Assembly (NCBI RefSeq): GCF_947507565.1
Contig: NC_089193.1
Span: forward strand, 1,484,325 to 1,548,324
Reading direction: 5' to 3'
DNA from: Oscarella lobularis
Taxonomy: Eukaryota > Porifera > Homoscleromorpha > Homosclerophorida > Oscarellidae
Length of the DNA: 64,000 nt
Shown here: piece after piece, positions 13,169-23,137 of the stretch
How the letters are laid out: each line of letters starts with the position of its first letter
Numbering within the stretch: the first letter of the stretch is position 1
Made by a program: the position numbers and the translations under genes
Notes under the pieces: generated by a model
Told to the model about the DNA's origin: nothing
Seen by the model: the letters and a program-made list of their open reading frames with translations, nothing else
The model's database searches: none

Positions 13169-14241
13169 CTAATTCTTTTGAAATCGTTTCCACAGTGTCT
13201 CAGTATCTCTGAGAGCGAACGTCAACGTGCGTTCTTTATAGTACGTCGTCCCGAATTTCTCCAAATTATCAATGATATCTTCGACGAGATGAGCCTTGCC
13301 AACGAGTCCTCCGGGATGCTCGAAGCTTGTGTGAAGGTAATGCATGTGGAAATGATAGTAGGTTGGCTGATAGTGCACGTACGTTTTAATTTGGCTCAAC
13401 GGAATACCGTACCTATTAAAAATCGCCTCCTAAGAAACGAGAACAAAATTAATTAGAAACCCCTTTTCTCTCGCTTGCCCTATAGTATGTATACCCTTCC
13501 TTGCTGCATCATATTTTTCAATAGAGGCACGTGTTCGAGTCTCAGGTCCCTTAGCGAGGCAATACCCCTTGCATGGCACACTCCCAAAAGATATAAATTT
13601 TCCATGTGCTCTTGATCCCACTTGAGATCAGGCAAGAGCACAAATCCCACGTTGGGATCAGGATCCTCGTACACAATACGCTCCTGCTCCGCTTTATGAT
13701 CAAGAATATTATAAATCCACTAACAAAACCATCAAGTTTTAATTATTTGATTAATTAATTAATTAATTAATTAACTCACTTGCAGACTTTGTGATTCTTT
13801 TTCTATATAGGGTTTCGTTATGGTTTCATAGTCATTTGGAGTTTCCCTGACAAAGTGCTTCTCCTGCGATTTTAATTTGGCTATAAGTTCATCGGTAGCC
13901 GGATAGATGACCGTCGCCTGGGCTGCATTCAATTTCGACTCGATTCGAGCTTCGTATTGACGATAGATATCGTTGTGCATCAGGAAACGCAAGTCGGTTG
14001 ACTCGGACAACACCTCCTGGATCGTTTCCGCCGAAAACGGGCGTTTTTCGAGTATCACGACAGCAGGGCCCGGGCGTCCGGAAATGTTTCCTTGCACGAA
14101 GATGGTCTTGTGCTGGGCATTTTCCTTCAGCGTTCGCTCGACCCGAAAGTCGTTAAAGGACAAGAGCTGCAGCTGATCCTGATCCTCTTCCAATTCGCCG
14201 TCGGCCAGCTTCGCTTCTTTTGCTCGTCGCTCTTCTTCCAT
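13169..14241 (-). CDS. DCPS: Scavenger mRNA-decapping enzyme DcpS
   Basis: HIT-family pyrophosphatase that hydrolyses the residual m7G cap after 3'-5' mRNA decay (family knowledge). Start chosen at the ATG 14241-14239 ([16 protein letters not shown]), because the N-terminal swap domain [20 protein letters not shown] follows at the expected distance. Exon 1 ends near 13782 with the SQSLQ block; exon 2 carries the ENPDP-like [18 protein letters not shown] and RGIASLRDL; exon 3 carries the histidine triad [10 protein letters not shown] and ends TLWKRFQKN with the stop at 13171-13169. The triad histidines are all present. Introns are short; one holds a 24-bp TTAA microsatellite. The gene is convergent with NCAPD3 (about 90 bp apart) and divergent from RSPH14 (50 bp). 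Confidence 0.92.
13751..13774. repeat. (TTAA)n microsatellite in a DCPS intron
   Basis: Six tandem TTAA units lie within the intron between DCPS exons 1 and 2, next to the acceptor/donor-proximal AT-rich sequence. Simple repeat; no function inferred. Confidence 0.9.
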
Positions 14242-14291
14242 CGGCGTAACTAGGTATGCGCACAGATGCGCAATTGCGTAGGTTGTTTGAC
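14242..14291. promoter_or_regulatory. Bidirectional DCPS/RSPH14 promoter region
   Basis: The divergent start codons of DCPS (minus, 14241) and RSPH14 (plus, 14292) are 50 bp apart. This is almost the same spacing as the BET1/NCAPD3 pair. Shared promoter is inferred from position only; no TATA element is visible. Confidence 0.5.
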
Positions 14292-15759
14292 ATGGCAACG
14301 ACTCGAATAAGCGCTCAACTGCCGCCGCACATCGACCAGACGAAGAGTTCGCTGGCGTACGGAAACAGAATGCTTCCGAAATTGGTAAGAATGCACCAGG
14401 AGTTCCCAAAACGCCGTAAAGTCGTCGGATTCCTGCCTAGAATCGCGAACTGAGCGGTTTGGAGCTGATAACGAAGCAGCGAGCGCTCGTTTCGCTTTGC
14501 GAAGTTATGCACAAACCGGAAAATATCGCAGAATCGGTTCGAGTGGGTAAGTTTCCTCAGAATCTAAGGAATAGATACGAATACAGTCTCTCCCTACACA
14601 GGCGTAGTCGAAAGTCTCAAAGACCTACTAGGCGACGAAGATCAGACAGTGAGAATAAAGACGACTCAAGTCCTCTACATTTTATCGAGTGAGTAAACGA
14701 AAAAGATTCTTCAAAAATTAAAAATCACAAAATTTCAATTTCTGTTGTTGCTACAGCTCATGCTATTGGCCGCGAAGCTTTTCTGTCTTGCAACGTCATT
14801 CTCCCTCTGTCCAAACTCTTCGACGATGACGTCATTGACGTGCGAGTCAACGTTCACTCGACGCTGGAGAAATTGAGCAGCGATCCAATGGGAGCGCGTG
14901 CCATACTCACAGCCGATCTCGTTCCGACGCTCGTCGAGAAAGTCAAGTCGGAAGACGATGAAATTAAAGTGAGTCGAGTCCGCAATTTTGAAATTGAATA
15001 ATAGATGATTCTTCTTAGGAGTTGATTCTAACGTCTCTTCATTATTGCATGATGATCGACCCGGGCCCTTGTCTCGCTACAGCCGCAATGGCAACATTTA
15101 CGGACCTCTTATCGCACGCTCTGCCGCCAATTCGATCCAAAGCAGCTCTGGCTATACAAGACTTGAGGCGAGGCAGACTTTCAATATGGTCATTATTACA
15201 TTATTTATGTTTTTATTTAGTTTTCCTCTTGCTGGGAAGAAACAGGCTTGTCAGTCGGGCTGTGTTCCCACTTTGGCGAGTCTTTTGGAGGACGTTAGTC
15301 CCGGAGTTCGTGCGTGTGCGGCTGGAGCATTAATGACGTCAGAAATACGATACACACGCATTCTAAGTTCTGAGAAAAAACTTTGCTATAGAATATCGAT
15401 TACTACAGAGGGAAAGTTTTTGTGTTTGAAAGCTGGAGTGATTCCTAGAGCCGTTAGTCTACTAAGCGACCCGAATAACGACGTCAAAATCAATGCAATA
15501 AAAGTAGGAAAATTTACTCTTGGGTTTGATTTGATTGAATATTGATATTTAGGTTATTACAACGCTGGCTGAATCTCCGCAGGGAAGAAAAGAACTGAGC
15601 GAATCTTTACCAAAGGTAATCTCATAAGACGTGGTGGCTATATCACATATAGGAATTAGAGCCCTTAATTATTAGCTTGATCCCTTGTGTAATCATGGCA
15701 ACGAGACGATCAGCAAAGCAGCGTCGATTGCCATCAACGTGATCCAATGGAAACCGTGA
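14292..15759 (+). CDS. RSPH14: Radial spoke head 14 homologue (armadillo-repeat ciliary protein)
   Basis: Armadillo-repeat protein of the axonemal radial spoke (formerly RTDR1). Start at 14292 (MATTRISAQLPPHIDQTKSS). Exon 1 runs to 14384; the next exon begins NRELSGLELITKQRAL, giving the family sequence PKLNRELSGLELITKQRAL. Later blocks are SLKDLLGDEDQTVRIKTTQV, GREAFLSCNVILPLSKLFDD, IRSKAALAIQDL, a GKKQACQSGCVPTLASLLED repeat, TEGKFLCLKAGVIPRAVSLL and TLAESPQGRKEL. The C-terminus AINVIQWKP closely matches the family end; stop at 15757-15759. Introns are 40-120 bp. Its presence implies motile cilia. Confidence 0.92.
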
Positions 15760-15890
15760 GGAAAATGGCATTGCTATTCTACTCATTTTTTTCTATTCTT
15801 TCTACGAAACAGATGACGAGTGTGAAAAGTTAAAACGGAGACTATTGCAAGACACATAGGAGGTAGTGTTTCTGAAAAATACGTTTCAAT

Positions 15891-17409
15891 TTAGTCTGAG
15901 AATTCATCGGATCCCCAGCCAAGCGTCTCCTCCTCCTCCTGCATCCCACCCGCTGCCTCTTCTTTAACAATTCGTCCAGCACTCGAAGGCAGACTCCGAC
16001 TTCTTTGCACGGCGGCGGAATAGCTCGGAGGCGGAGCCGTCATCCCAACGTCATCTCCACCACCGTCTTCTGCAGCTACAAGACCAAAGGTTAGCAGTAC
16101 AAGGAGTAAAGAGGATATGAGCCCCTAATTCTATAAACAATACCACCCTCTTCCCTACTGGGATATTCTACCTGCGGGACTTGATGATAAGAATAGAGGT
16201 AGTTGACTTGTGCGTAGTTGGCCTTTGGCTTCACTAACGATAGCCGACGCTTCCTGGCTACCTACATTCATATAACTCGATAAGGGCATATTACTTTCTC
16301 CTATGAACCCCTGACCTGTGTACTGAGGAACCCCCGCTGACATGTCTCGCGATTGGGTTTCTGGTAATAAGGCAGCCAATTTCTAAAACGTAGTATGAAG
16401 TTCACGTGCTGTGCTTTTTTTTGGCTGTGACGTGCACCTCTTGAGCTTGGAAGAGTACGGACGCTTTCGAAGCTAGGTTTTGAAAGCTTTGAGCGTACTC
16501 TTTTACGGCTGTCTGAAAATAAGCCATTTTGATGCACTGCGCTTCGTGAGAACGACCCCGAACTTCAAACGATTTAGTAATTGTCGTTTCATTAATCTAT
16601 GTGGTGGCTGTACGTTCTGCTTGGGCCAACTCGGATGCCTGTTGGGCTTGCTTTAGTTTACTTTGCAGACCCATTACATCGTCTCCTTTCTAGAGGCCTC
16701 AAAAGTCACATAAAACCTCAAAAAAACCGTCCCTCATTATAACCTTTTCTGCCTTTTCGATGTCCTTTTTGATTTTCTTTTCCTTTCCTAAACAATGATC
16801 CTGTATGGGAAGATTTTAGTATTTTGGATCACTGATGATACTATATGGCATTGACAAACCACTTGCTTTTTGGCGTGATCGAGCGCCTTTTCTGAATCTA
16901 ATATCTTTTCATATAAAATCGCATTCTGCTTCATATCCTCTTTACATGTAAAAATTATTTATTTATTTTTCTGTAGTGTAGACATACCAATCATTTCTTT
17001 CTGTATTTCTGTCCAACAGGCATTCAACTCAGCCATATTCGTAGCGACATCCTACGTGGATAGATAGAATTTGGCTCTGATGCCTACTGATACCAACCTG
17101 TATCGCATCTGATTCTTCTGTCTCAGCCCATTTCGATACGTAGGACGACGCTGCCAAAGCCAAAGAACGGCGCGATCGTTCGCAAGTGCGTGCGATTTTA
17201 ATATTACCCGATTGCTGTGCCCGGACGAACGCTTTGAGAGCATTTCGCACGCTCTTCTTCTCCGAAATGATGAGCTTCAACGCGCTGTGTCCCGATCCCA
17301 GCGACGACGACAGGCGAACTGTGCCTCTATTACGTCCGAACGGCTATCGATCAAGCTTCCAGTGTGGGGCAACGGCCGACCTTCTCACTGCTTGAGCAGC
17401 TTTGTCCAT
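15891..17409 (-). CDS. Unidentified coiled-coil protein, BAR-like, with a C-terminal PPPSY motif
   Basis: Spliced minus-strand gene with at least eight short exons; not assigned to a named family. The likely start is the ATG at 17409 (MDKAAQAVRR), though an upstream exon is possible. The body is a long, highly helical, charged region. It includes a basic segment (SEKKSVRNALKAFVRAQQSG, then RTCERSRRSLALAASSYVSK), a DMKQNAILYEKILDSEKALD coiled coil, KKIKKDIEKAEK, LQSKLKQAQQASELAQAERT, and a final helix KMAYFQTAVKEYAQSFQNLA. This helix spacing resembles BAR/F-BAR proteins such as the FAM92/CIBAR group, but I cannot confirm it. The C-terminus is disordered and acidic, with PPPSYSAAVQ (a PY-type WW-ligand) and the ending LGWGSDEFSD; stop 15893-15891. 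Convergent with RSPH14; divergent from the RNA-binding gene at 17863. Confidence 0.6.
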
Positions 17410-17862
17410 TTCCTGTCTGCGGGAGCTGCCTACGAGTGTAGCGCGCGTCGACGATGTTCCGGAACTTTTCTGGCTGTGTCGCGTTTGATGCGGAAGGTGA
17501 GAGTGCGTTTGGTTAGTGAGTCGCTGGGGGTCGTGTTCGCAGAAAAGTCGAGCTTCAGCTTCAAAACACGAATTTGCGAAAGAAAACGCTCGTAATCGCA
17601 CCTCACGTGCAACTCCGCCTGGCGCGCATGTGACTCCCGCGCGCTCGCCCATGTTTGCAGAGTGACGCAAGCGAAAGATAGCCGAACGCCGCTCCTGTTA
17701 CCAAGCAGTGGCAAGCACGCACACACAGACAGCGACAGCAGTCACAACAGCGAAAAGCGCGCGACGAGCAGACAACGCGGCGACACAGGACCCGATATAT
17801 CGACGGCGCGCGGCACGTGACATTTCAAACCCACTCGACGTCTCGCACGAGTCGGACGGATC

Positions 17863-20540
17863 ATGGAAGCACCGAACGACGACGTCGCCGAAGAACGTCC
17901 ACCGGACTCGCCGTCGCCGCCATCCAAACGCGTCATCCCAGCTCAACGCTATCGAAAAGGAGATCCTCTTCCCGAAGGCGTCAGCGGCGCGCCGAACGAA
18001 CGCAAGCTCGTCGAGCTCATGGAAAAAACGGGCTGCATGATTTCGCAGACGAACGGCCAACGACGCTTCGGTCCGCCGCCCGACTGGCCGCCCGAAGAGC
18101 CACCTCCACCACGTGGCTGCGAAGTGTTCATCGGAAAAATACCGCGAGATCTCTACGAAGACGAACTCGTTCCCGTGCTCCAGATGATCGGACGACTCTA
18201 CGAGCTGCGTCTAATGATGGATTTCTCTGGGAACAATCGCGGCTACGCCTTCGCCGTCTTCGCGTCGCGCGACGAGGCGAAGCAATGCGTGCGCGCGCTC
18301 GACAACTACGAAATACGCCGCGGTCGATCGCTGGGCGTATGCATCTCCGTCGACAACTGTCGACTCTTCATCGGCGGCATACCGAAGAAGGTCACCAAGG
18401 CGGACATACTCGACGAGATGCGTCGACTCACGGACGGCGTCGTCGACGCGATCGTCTACGCGAGCGTCGCCGATAAGACGAAGAATCGCGGATTCGCCTT
18501 CGTCGAGTACGAGAATCATCGCGCCGCGGCGATGGCGCGACGGAAGCTCATGCGTCAGCGTCTCGTCGTCTGGGGAACCGAAATCGCCGTCGATTGGGCC
18601 GAGCCGGAACAAGTGATCGACGAGGATGTCATGGCTAAGGTAAAAAGAGAAAATTCGTTGCGCTTTTTCGTGTTTGCGAGACCCCAACTCCTTCGCCACG
18701 CCCACGCGTCGAGCAGTGTTTCTCGGCTGTCGTCGCTTTTTGTTAGTGTTGTAGTCCGCGGTGACAGTTGATTCGATGTCTTCGCACTTCGTTGTCGCCC
18801 TATCGTTCGCTGTCATTCGAGCTCGGCTGTCACGAAGTGGCACGGACGAGTTTTTTTTTGGGGGGGGGGGAGGGAGCGTCGCGGACACACCCTACGCATA
18901 GATTAGTTTTCCCTACTTCCACTCTGAGTGCCGCCACGGCTGTGCGCTTGGCGTTCCGGGGCGGACCACACCTTGCTAATGCGATAATGATAAGACCGGA
19001 TAAGGATGCGCGTTTTCCCAGGGGTTAGAGGTCTGTGTGCCACTGTGTGCAACTGTGCATCCTCCTCTTTTTCGTTTTTAGGTCAAAGTGCTCTACGTTC
19101 GGAATCTCATGGTGTCGACCACCGAAGAGCAGATTCATCAGAAGTTCGTCGAATTCGGCAAGCTGGAGAAAGTGAAAAAGATACGCGATTACGCCTTCGT
19201 TCATTATTCGACGCGCGAGGACGCCGTGGCGGCGAAAGAGTCCATGGACGGTAAATAATCACGTGCACCTATATCCAAATATATTCCTGACGTCATTAGG
19301 CGAGGAATTTGACGGAAGCCTTCTGACAATATCGTGGGCCAAGCCAGTGGACAAGGAACAGCGTCAATTGGCGAAGAATTTCGGCAAAACGTTCTACGAC
19401 GGAGTGGCCATGTATCCCACGGTGAACGACGTGGGTGGAGGGGGATCAGGAGGAGAGATTGTGCCTCGATCTCCAACGTCCACACAAGCAGTCGTTCCTC
19501 CCGTCAATTCAATCTATCCATTACAAATCAGCCCATTTTTCAGACGGTAAAAATAATTTATAGGGATTATGAACATATATACATTTGCTTCTAGCACTGA
19601 AAGAACCCACCTTGGAAGCTATGTGGATCGTATCCCAAGCAGTGGCAACACGCGCCCGCAGTCATGTCGACGCTACACTTTGCCACCCACCACTCTTCCG
19701 CTATCGCCAGTGGCAAAGCCTTTTTTTCCGCCGCCGCCGCCGCAGGGCTCGCCGCCGGCGATTCCACCGCTGCCCCAGTCATCTCCATTTGGGACGAGTC
19801 CTGTTATGATTCACGCTTTGGTGGCCGATCCAGTGACTTCTTCTGGTGTCTACATGAAGAAGCATTCTGTGGAGGTAAACATTGACATCCGCTTTTTAAA
19901 TTTATTTGGGATTTGCTAATAGGTATTGGAGGATATTTGTACTAAAAGCAATTGGGGGTCACCTCAGTATCATCTGATTCAACTTAACTGCAATTCGGGA
20001 ATGACGCCGTTTTATATTCAAAAAGTAATAAATTAGAAATCGATTAATAAATACTTTCTTATGTGTCGTTTTTTTTTTCGAGGTTTCTATTCCTGGACTG
20101 GGTCAGCATCAGTTTCAATCAACTAAACTTTGCTCGAACGCCGACGAAGCGAAAACTCTCGCAGCCGAAAACGCCCTGTATCATCTCGGCCTCTCGTTCT
20201 TACCAGAAGGTAGAGAAAGTCTCCACATATAATACCATCACTCATATATTAAATAATTCTATTGAATTTTCGCTTAGGATTTACTCTCAGTCTACCTGCT
20301 CCAAATTTCTCGTCGCACATTTCATCAATTTCCGCTTCAGTGAATGATCCGACAAAGCCGCCGCCGCCGCCGTTGCCTGGAGCAATTCCTCCGCCTGGAG
20401 GTGTGTGGCAGCCAATAGCCAATCTCCACGAAATTGCCGCCGTCTACGGATCGCCGCCACCGCCGCCACCGCCGCCCTTATTCAACGGATTCCACGCCAA
20501 CAGGTCTATTTATTCTCCTTCAGAAGTATATCCATATTAG
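17863..20540 (+). CDS. A1CF/RBM46/RBM47-type protein: three RRMs plus C-terminal dsRNA-binding domain
   Basis: Nuclear RNA-binding protein of the hnRNP R/Q-related A1CF-RBM46-RBM47 group, which in vertebrates serves as APOBEC1 cofactors or in germ-cell RNA control. The start at 17863 gives an acidic/Pro-rich leader. RRM1 includes [20 protein letters not shown] and [12 protein letters not shown]2 includes [20 protein letters not shown] and [23 protein letters not shown]3 follows an intron of about 440 bp ([37 protein letters not shown]). [16 protein letters not shown] then matches the family linker. Around 19870-20210 a dsRBD-like exon set reads [20 protein letters not shown], then [15 protein letters not shown] and [15 protein letters not shown]. 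The dsRBD is characteristic of A1CF and RBM46 rather than hnRNP R/Q. The C-terminus has two polyproline runs. It is not clear which vertebrate paralogue is the orthologue. Confidence 0.85.
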
Positions 20541-21016
20541 TTGTCATGCGTTTATGACGACAAGAGAGCCCGAGTTTATTGCTATTATTGATGAGGAATT
20601 ATTATTTTATGAATCCGAAGGATATTTGACTTGAATCGCCCGTTATTTTTTGTCATAATTTAGGTAGTGATTTTACGTGGTAGAGTCTCTTCCGTTATTT
20701 TTACATTTGGCCTTTATGGGGAGAAGAGCGCTGCCAGCTGCTACTATTACCTTACGTGTTAGTGTTCCTTATATATTGTAGAGAGCGTGTGAGAGACCGT
20801 TTAGATTTATTTTAGGATCAGAAACATTTGCATCGTTTCGGTTCAAAACGAGAGTTGAAGTTGTATGGGGTTGTAGTTTTTCGGAGTGTTCTAGAGAGGA
20901 AATTTCAGTACATGTGGCGTTGCATTGGATAAAATAATTTCGCGATCACACACACACACACACACAACGTGCACAACAGAAGAGTTCTTAAAAAGTAATC
21001 TGCAATGTTTTTATTT
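20541..21016. other. Intergenic/3' UTR stretch between convergent genes, with a (CA)n tract
   Basis: AT-rich sequence between the stop of the A1CF/RBM47-like gene and the stop of the minus-strand reductase. It probably holds both 3' UTRs. The only structured element seen is a (CA)10 microsatellite at 20947-20966. I see no coding region here. Confidence 0.7.
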
Positions 21017-22470
21017 TCATTCTTCTGCTCCCTGTTTTCTGTAACCGGGTTTCTTTGGAATGATGCCTTTATCAATGAGACTGTAGGCTGACTCAATGAT
21101 GCTTTCCTTTATACCAATTGGTTCAATTCCCAGCTCGTTCTTCATCTATACTGAACGTAAGTCAAGTCCTGAAGGAGGGGGGCTTTCACGTACTGGTGAG
21201 TTGTCATATCTAATAAACGTTCCGCAATAGTCGTAGGCCACTTTGGCTTTTTGGCTAAAGAACTTTGAGAACCACAAGACAAACGTTGGCAAACGATGCA
21301 CGGAAACATTGTAACCTGCATATACGCAATTAGAAATGCACTTTCTAACTAAACTAATTTTTAGGCTTTCCTTGAGGGTTAAATTCCTTGGCAAGCACTT
21401 GAGCAATCTCTGTCATTGCGACCGTGTCAGAGCACAATATATAGCGCTTGCCTGGATTGCACATATGATAGATTTTTGACAGTCTCAAATGCATGTTCAT
21501 ACCTGCAGCTTCAGGTTTGATCATAGCAATCAGGTGAGCTTTCTTGACATCGCGAACGTCAACAAATGCTGCAGCTACGTTTGGAACGGCAGGAAAGTCG
21601 CGTCTGAGTAGAACCCCCACAGCCTGGTACACACACAATGATTGTTATGTATGTATGTATATATCAGATAGACCACCTCATGAGAAGAAGAAGCGCGATT
21701 AAGAATCAAGGGACCATAAATGACAACTGGGCTTGTCACAACCAGCTCAAATTTCTTTCCATCTTAAAATTCAACTATTAATTAATTATTCAATTAATTT
21801 CTTGCTTCGTACCTTCCAGGTTCTTTACAAATTCCCAAGCCGCCTTTTCAGCGAGCGTCTTTCCTATTTCGTACGGAGGAAGTTTTGGCGATTCGGGGTC
21901 AGTCCAGTCATCTGACGTGTAGACGTGGTCGTGAGCCACTCCCGGATTACCAAGCACGCCGGCTTTCGGATATCGGAATGTGGGGAAGCCGAAATATGGG
22001 TATACATGCAGGCTTTCTTACATGATATGGCCGAACTCGTGCCTGTCAGGACGACTCGCTTCACCGTTCCAGCGTCGACGCACGCTCCGAAAACGCGTTC
22101 TATTCCCTCGACAGGAAGTCGAATCATTTTTTCCCGATCTGGCTCTTCGTCGAGCGTGATAATAGGCGAGGCGACGTGATGAACGTACGCGCAGCCGGCC
22201 ACCGCTCTGCGAACGGCACGAACGGCTCAAAAAAAGGAGATCTCGCACGTTGAAAACGCACTCTTTCCATCCGTCGTCTTTCGACAGATCTGCTTCGACG
22301 AGTTCGACGTCGGGAAAGGTTTCCTTGAGAAGTTTCGACGTTTCGCTCGTCGAACTGCGAACGGTGCCGCGAACGCGATATTTTTGCTCGGCGACGAGGC
22401 CGGCGACGACGTGCGAGGCGACGAAGCCCGATGCTCCCGTCACAAGTACGAGGGGCAATTCGTCGTTCAT
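21017..22470 (-). CDS. NAD(P)-dependent reductase, extended SDR (dihydroflavonol/cinnamoyl-CoA reductase-like)
   Basis: Cytosolic oxidoreductase of the extended short-chain dehydrogenase family. Start at the ATG 22470-22468: MNDELPLVLVTGASGFVASH gives the TGAxGFVAxH Rossmann motif at once. Later exons give YVHHVASPI, VKRVVLTGTSSAI (catalytic Ser region), then PPYEIGKTLAEKAAWEFV with the catalytic YxxxK. SPVVIYGPLILN, FVDVRDVKKAHLIAMI and KRYILCSDTVAMTEIAQVL follow, and it ends SLIDKGIIPKKPGYRKQGAE before the stop 21019-21017. These are typical of DFR/CCR-like reductases. The natural substrate cannot be told from sequence. About seven short introns. A decayed copy of exons 1-2 lies directly upstream (22535-22810). 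Confidence 0.82.
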
Positions 22471-22534
22471 CGCGAGGCACTCCCGGATTGCCTTCGATCT
22501 CCGCGAGTACCGCGTGCTTTCTTCGTCGAAATGG

Positions 22535-22810
22535 CTGCGCTCGAGCTCGTCAGGACGACTTCCCAGAATCGCCGCGCGATCCAAAAACGCGTTCTATTCG
22601 CTCGACAGAGAATGGAGTCGTTTTCTCTCGATCTTTCTTGCTCTTCGTTCGAGTCGAGAGGCGAAGCGACGTGGCGAGCACACGAACGGCTCAAAAACGG
22701 GCTCGCGCAAGTCGAAAAAGCGCACTTTTTCCACCCCGTCGTCTTTTTCAAAGTTGCCCAGATCTCCCGGGAAAGGTTTTCGACGTTTCGTCCCTTTGCC
22801 CGGCGATGAC
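22535..22810 (-). pseudogene. Degenerate tandem copy of the 5' exons of the adjacent SDR gene
   Basis: On the same strand, about 480-500 bp upstream of the functional exons, matching segments occur in the same order. acgcgttctattcgctcgac at about 22587 pairs with acgcgttctattccctcgac at about 22094. A cgaacggctcaaaaa block is shared. A gcactntttccanccgtcgtcttt block at about 22719 and the ggaaaggttttcgacgtttcg block pair with sequence at about 22256-22345. The copy lacks the intact TGAxGF start, and its frames are broken. It looks like a partial tandem duplication that has decayed. Confidence 0.7.
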
Positions 22811-23137
22811 GTACGTCTGTCACAAGAACACAATTTTCGTTATCTGAAATTAAATGTATATGGTCACGTGCGGCGGATATGCGATATATGATCATTTGCC
22901 TAATACTGAGACAATGTGAGCATATTGAATGACATCACCCTTTATCTAACGAAGCCTTTTAGTGAAAGTGAAATCGTACTTACGACTAGAGCACGTTATG
23001 TGACGGACGTGACCTGGGCACACCCTGAGAACCAGCAGCAGCACCCTGACCCCTTCGACGCGGAAACACCGAGGAAAAAAGGATAATCGAGTGGATGCAT
23101 TAGCTGCAAGCGTCTCTCATTTTTCTCAGACTCCTCC
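22811..23137. other. Intergenic region upstream of the chimeric receptor
   Basis: AT-moderate sequence with no convincing exon. It would contain the promoters of the receptor (plus) and possibly of the reductase (minus). No clear TATA element was found at a useful distance from 23138. Confidence 0.5.

Noticed and set aside
22018-22895. Several overlapping open frames on both strands around the reductase 5' end
   Set aside because: Shadows of the reductase exons and of their decayed duplicate.
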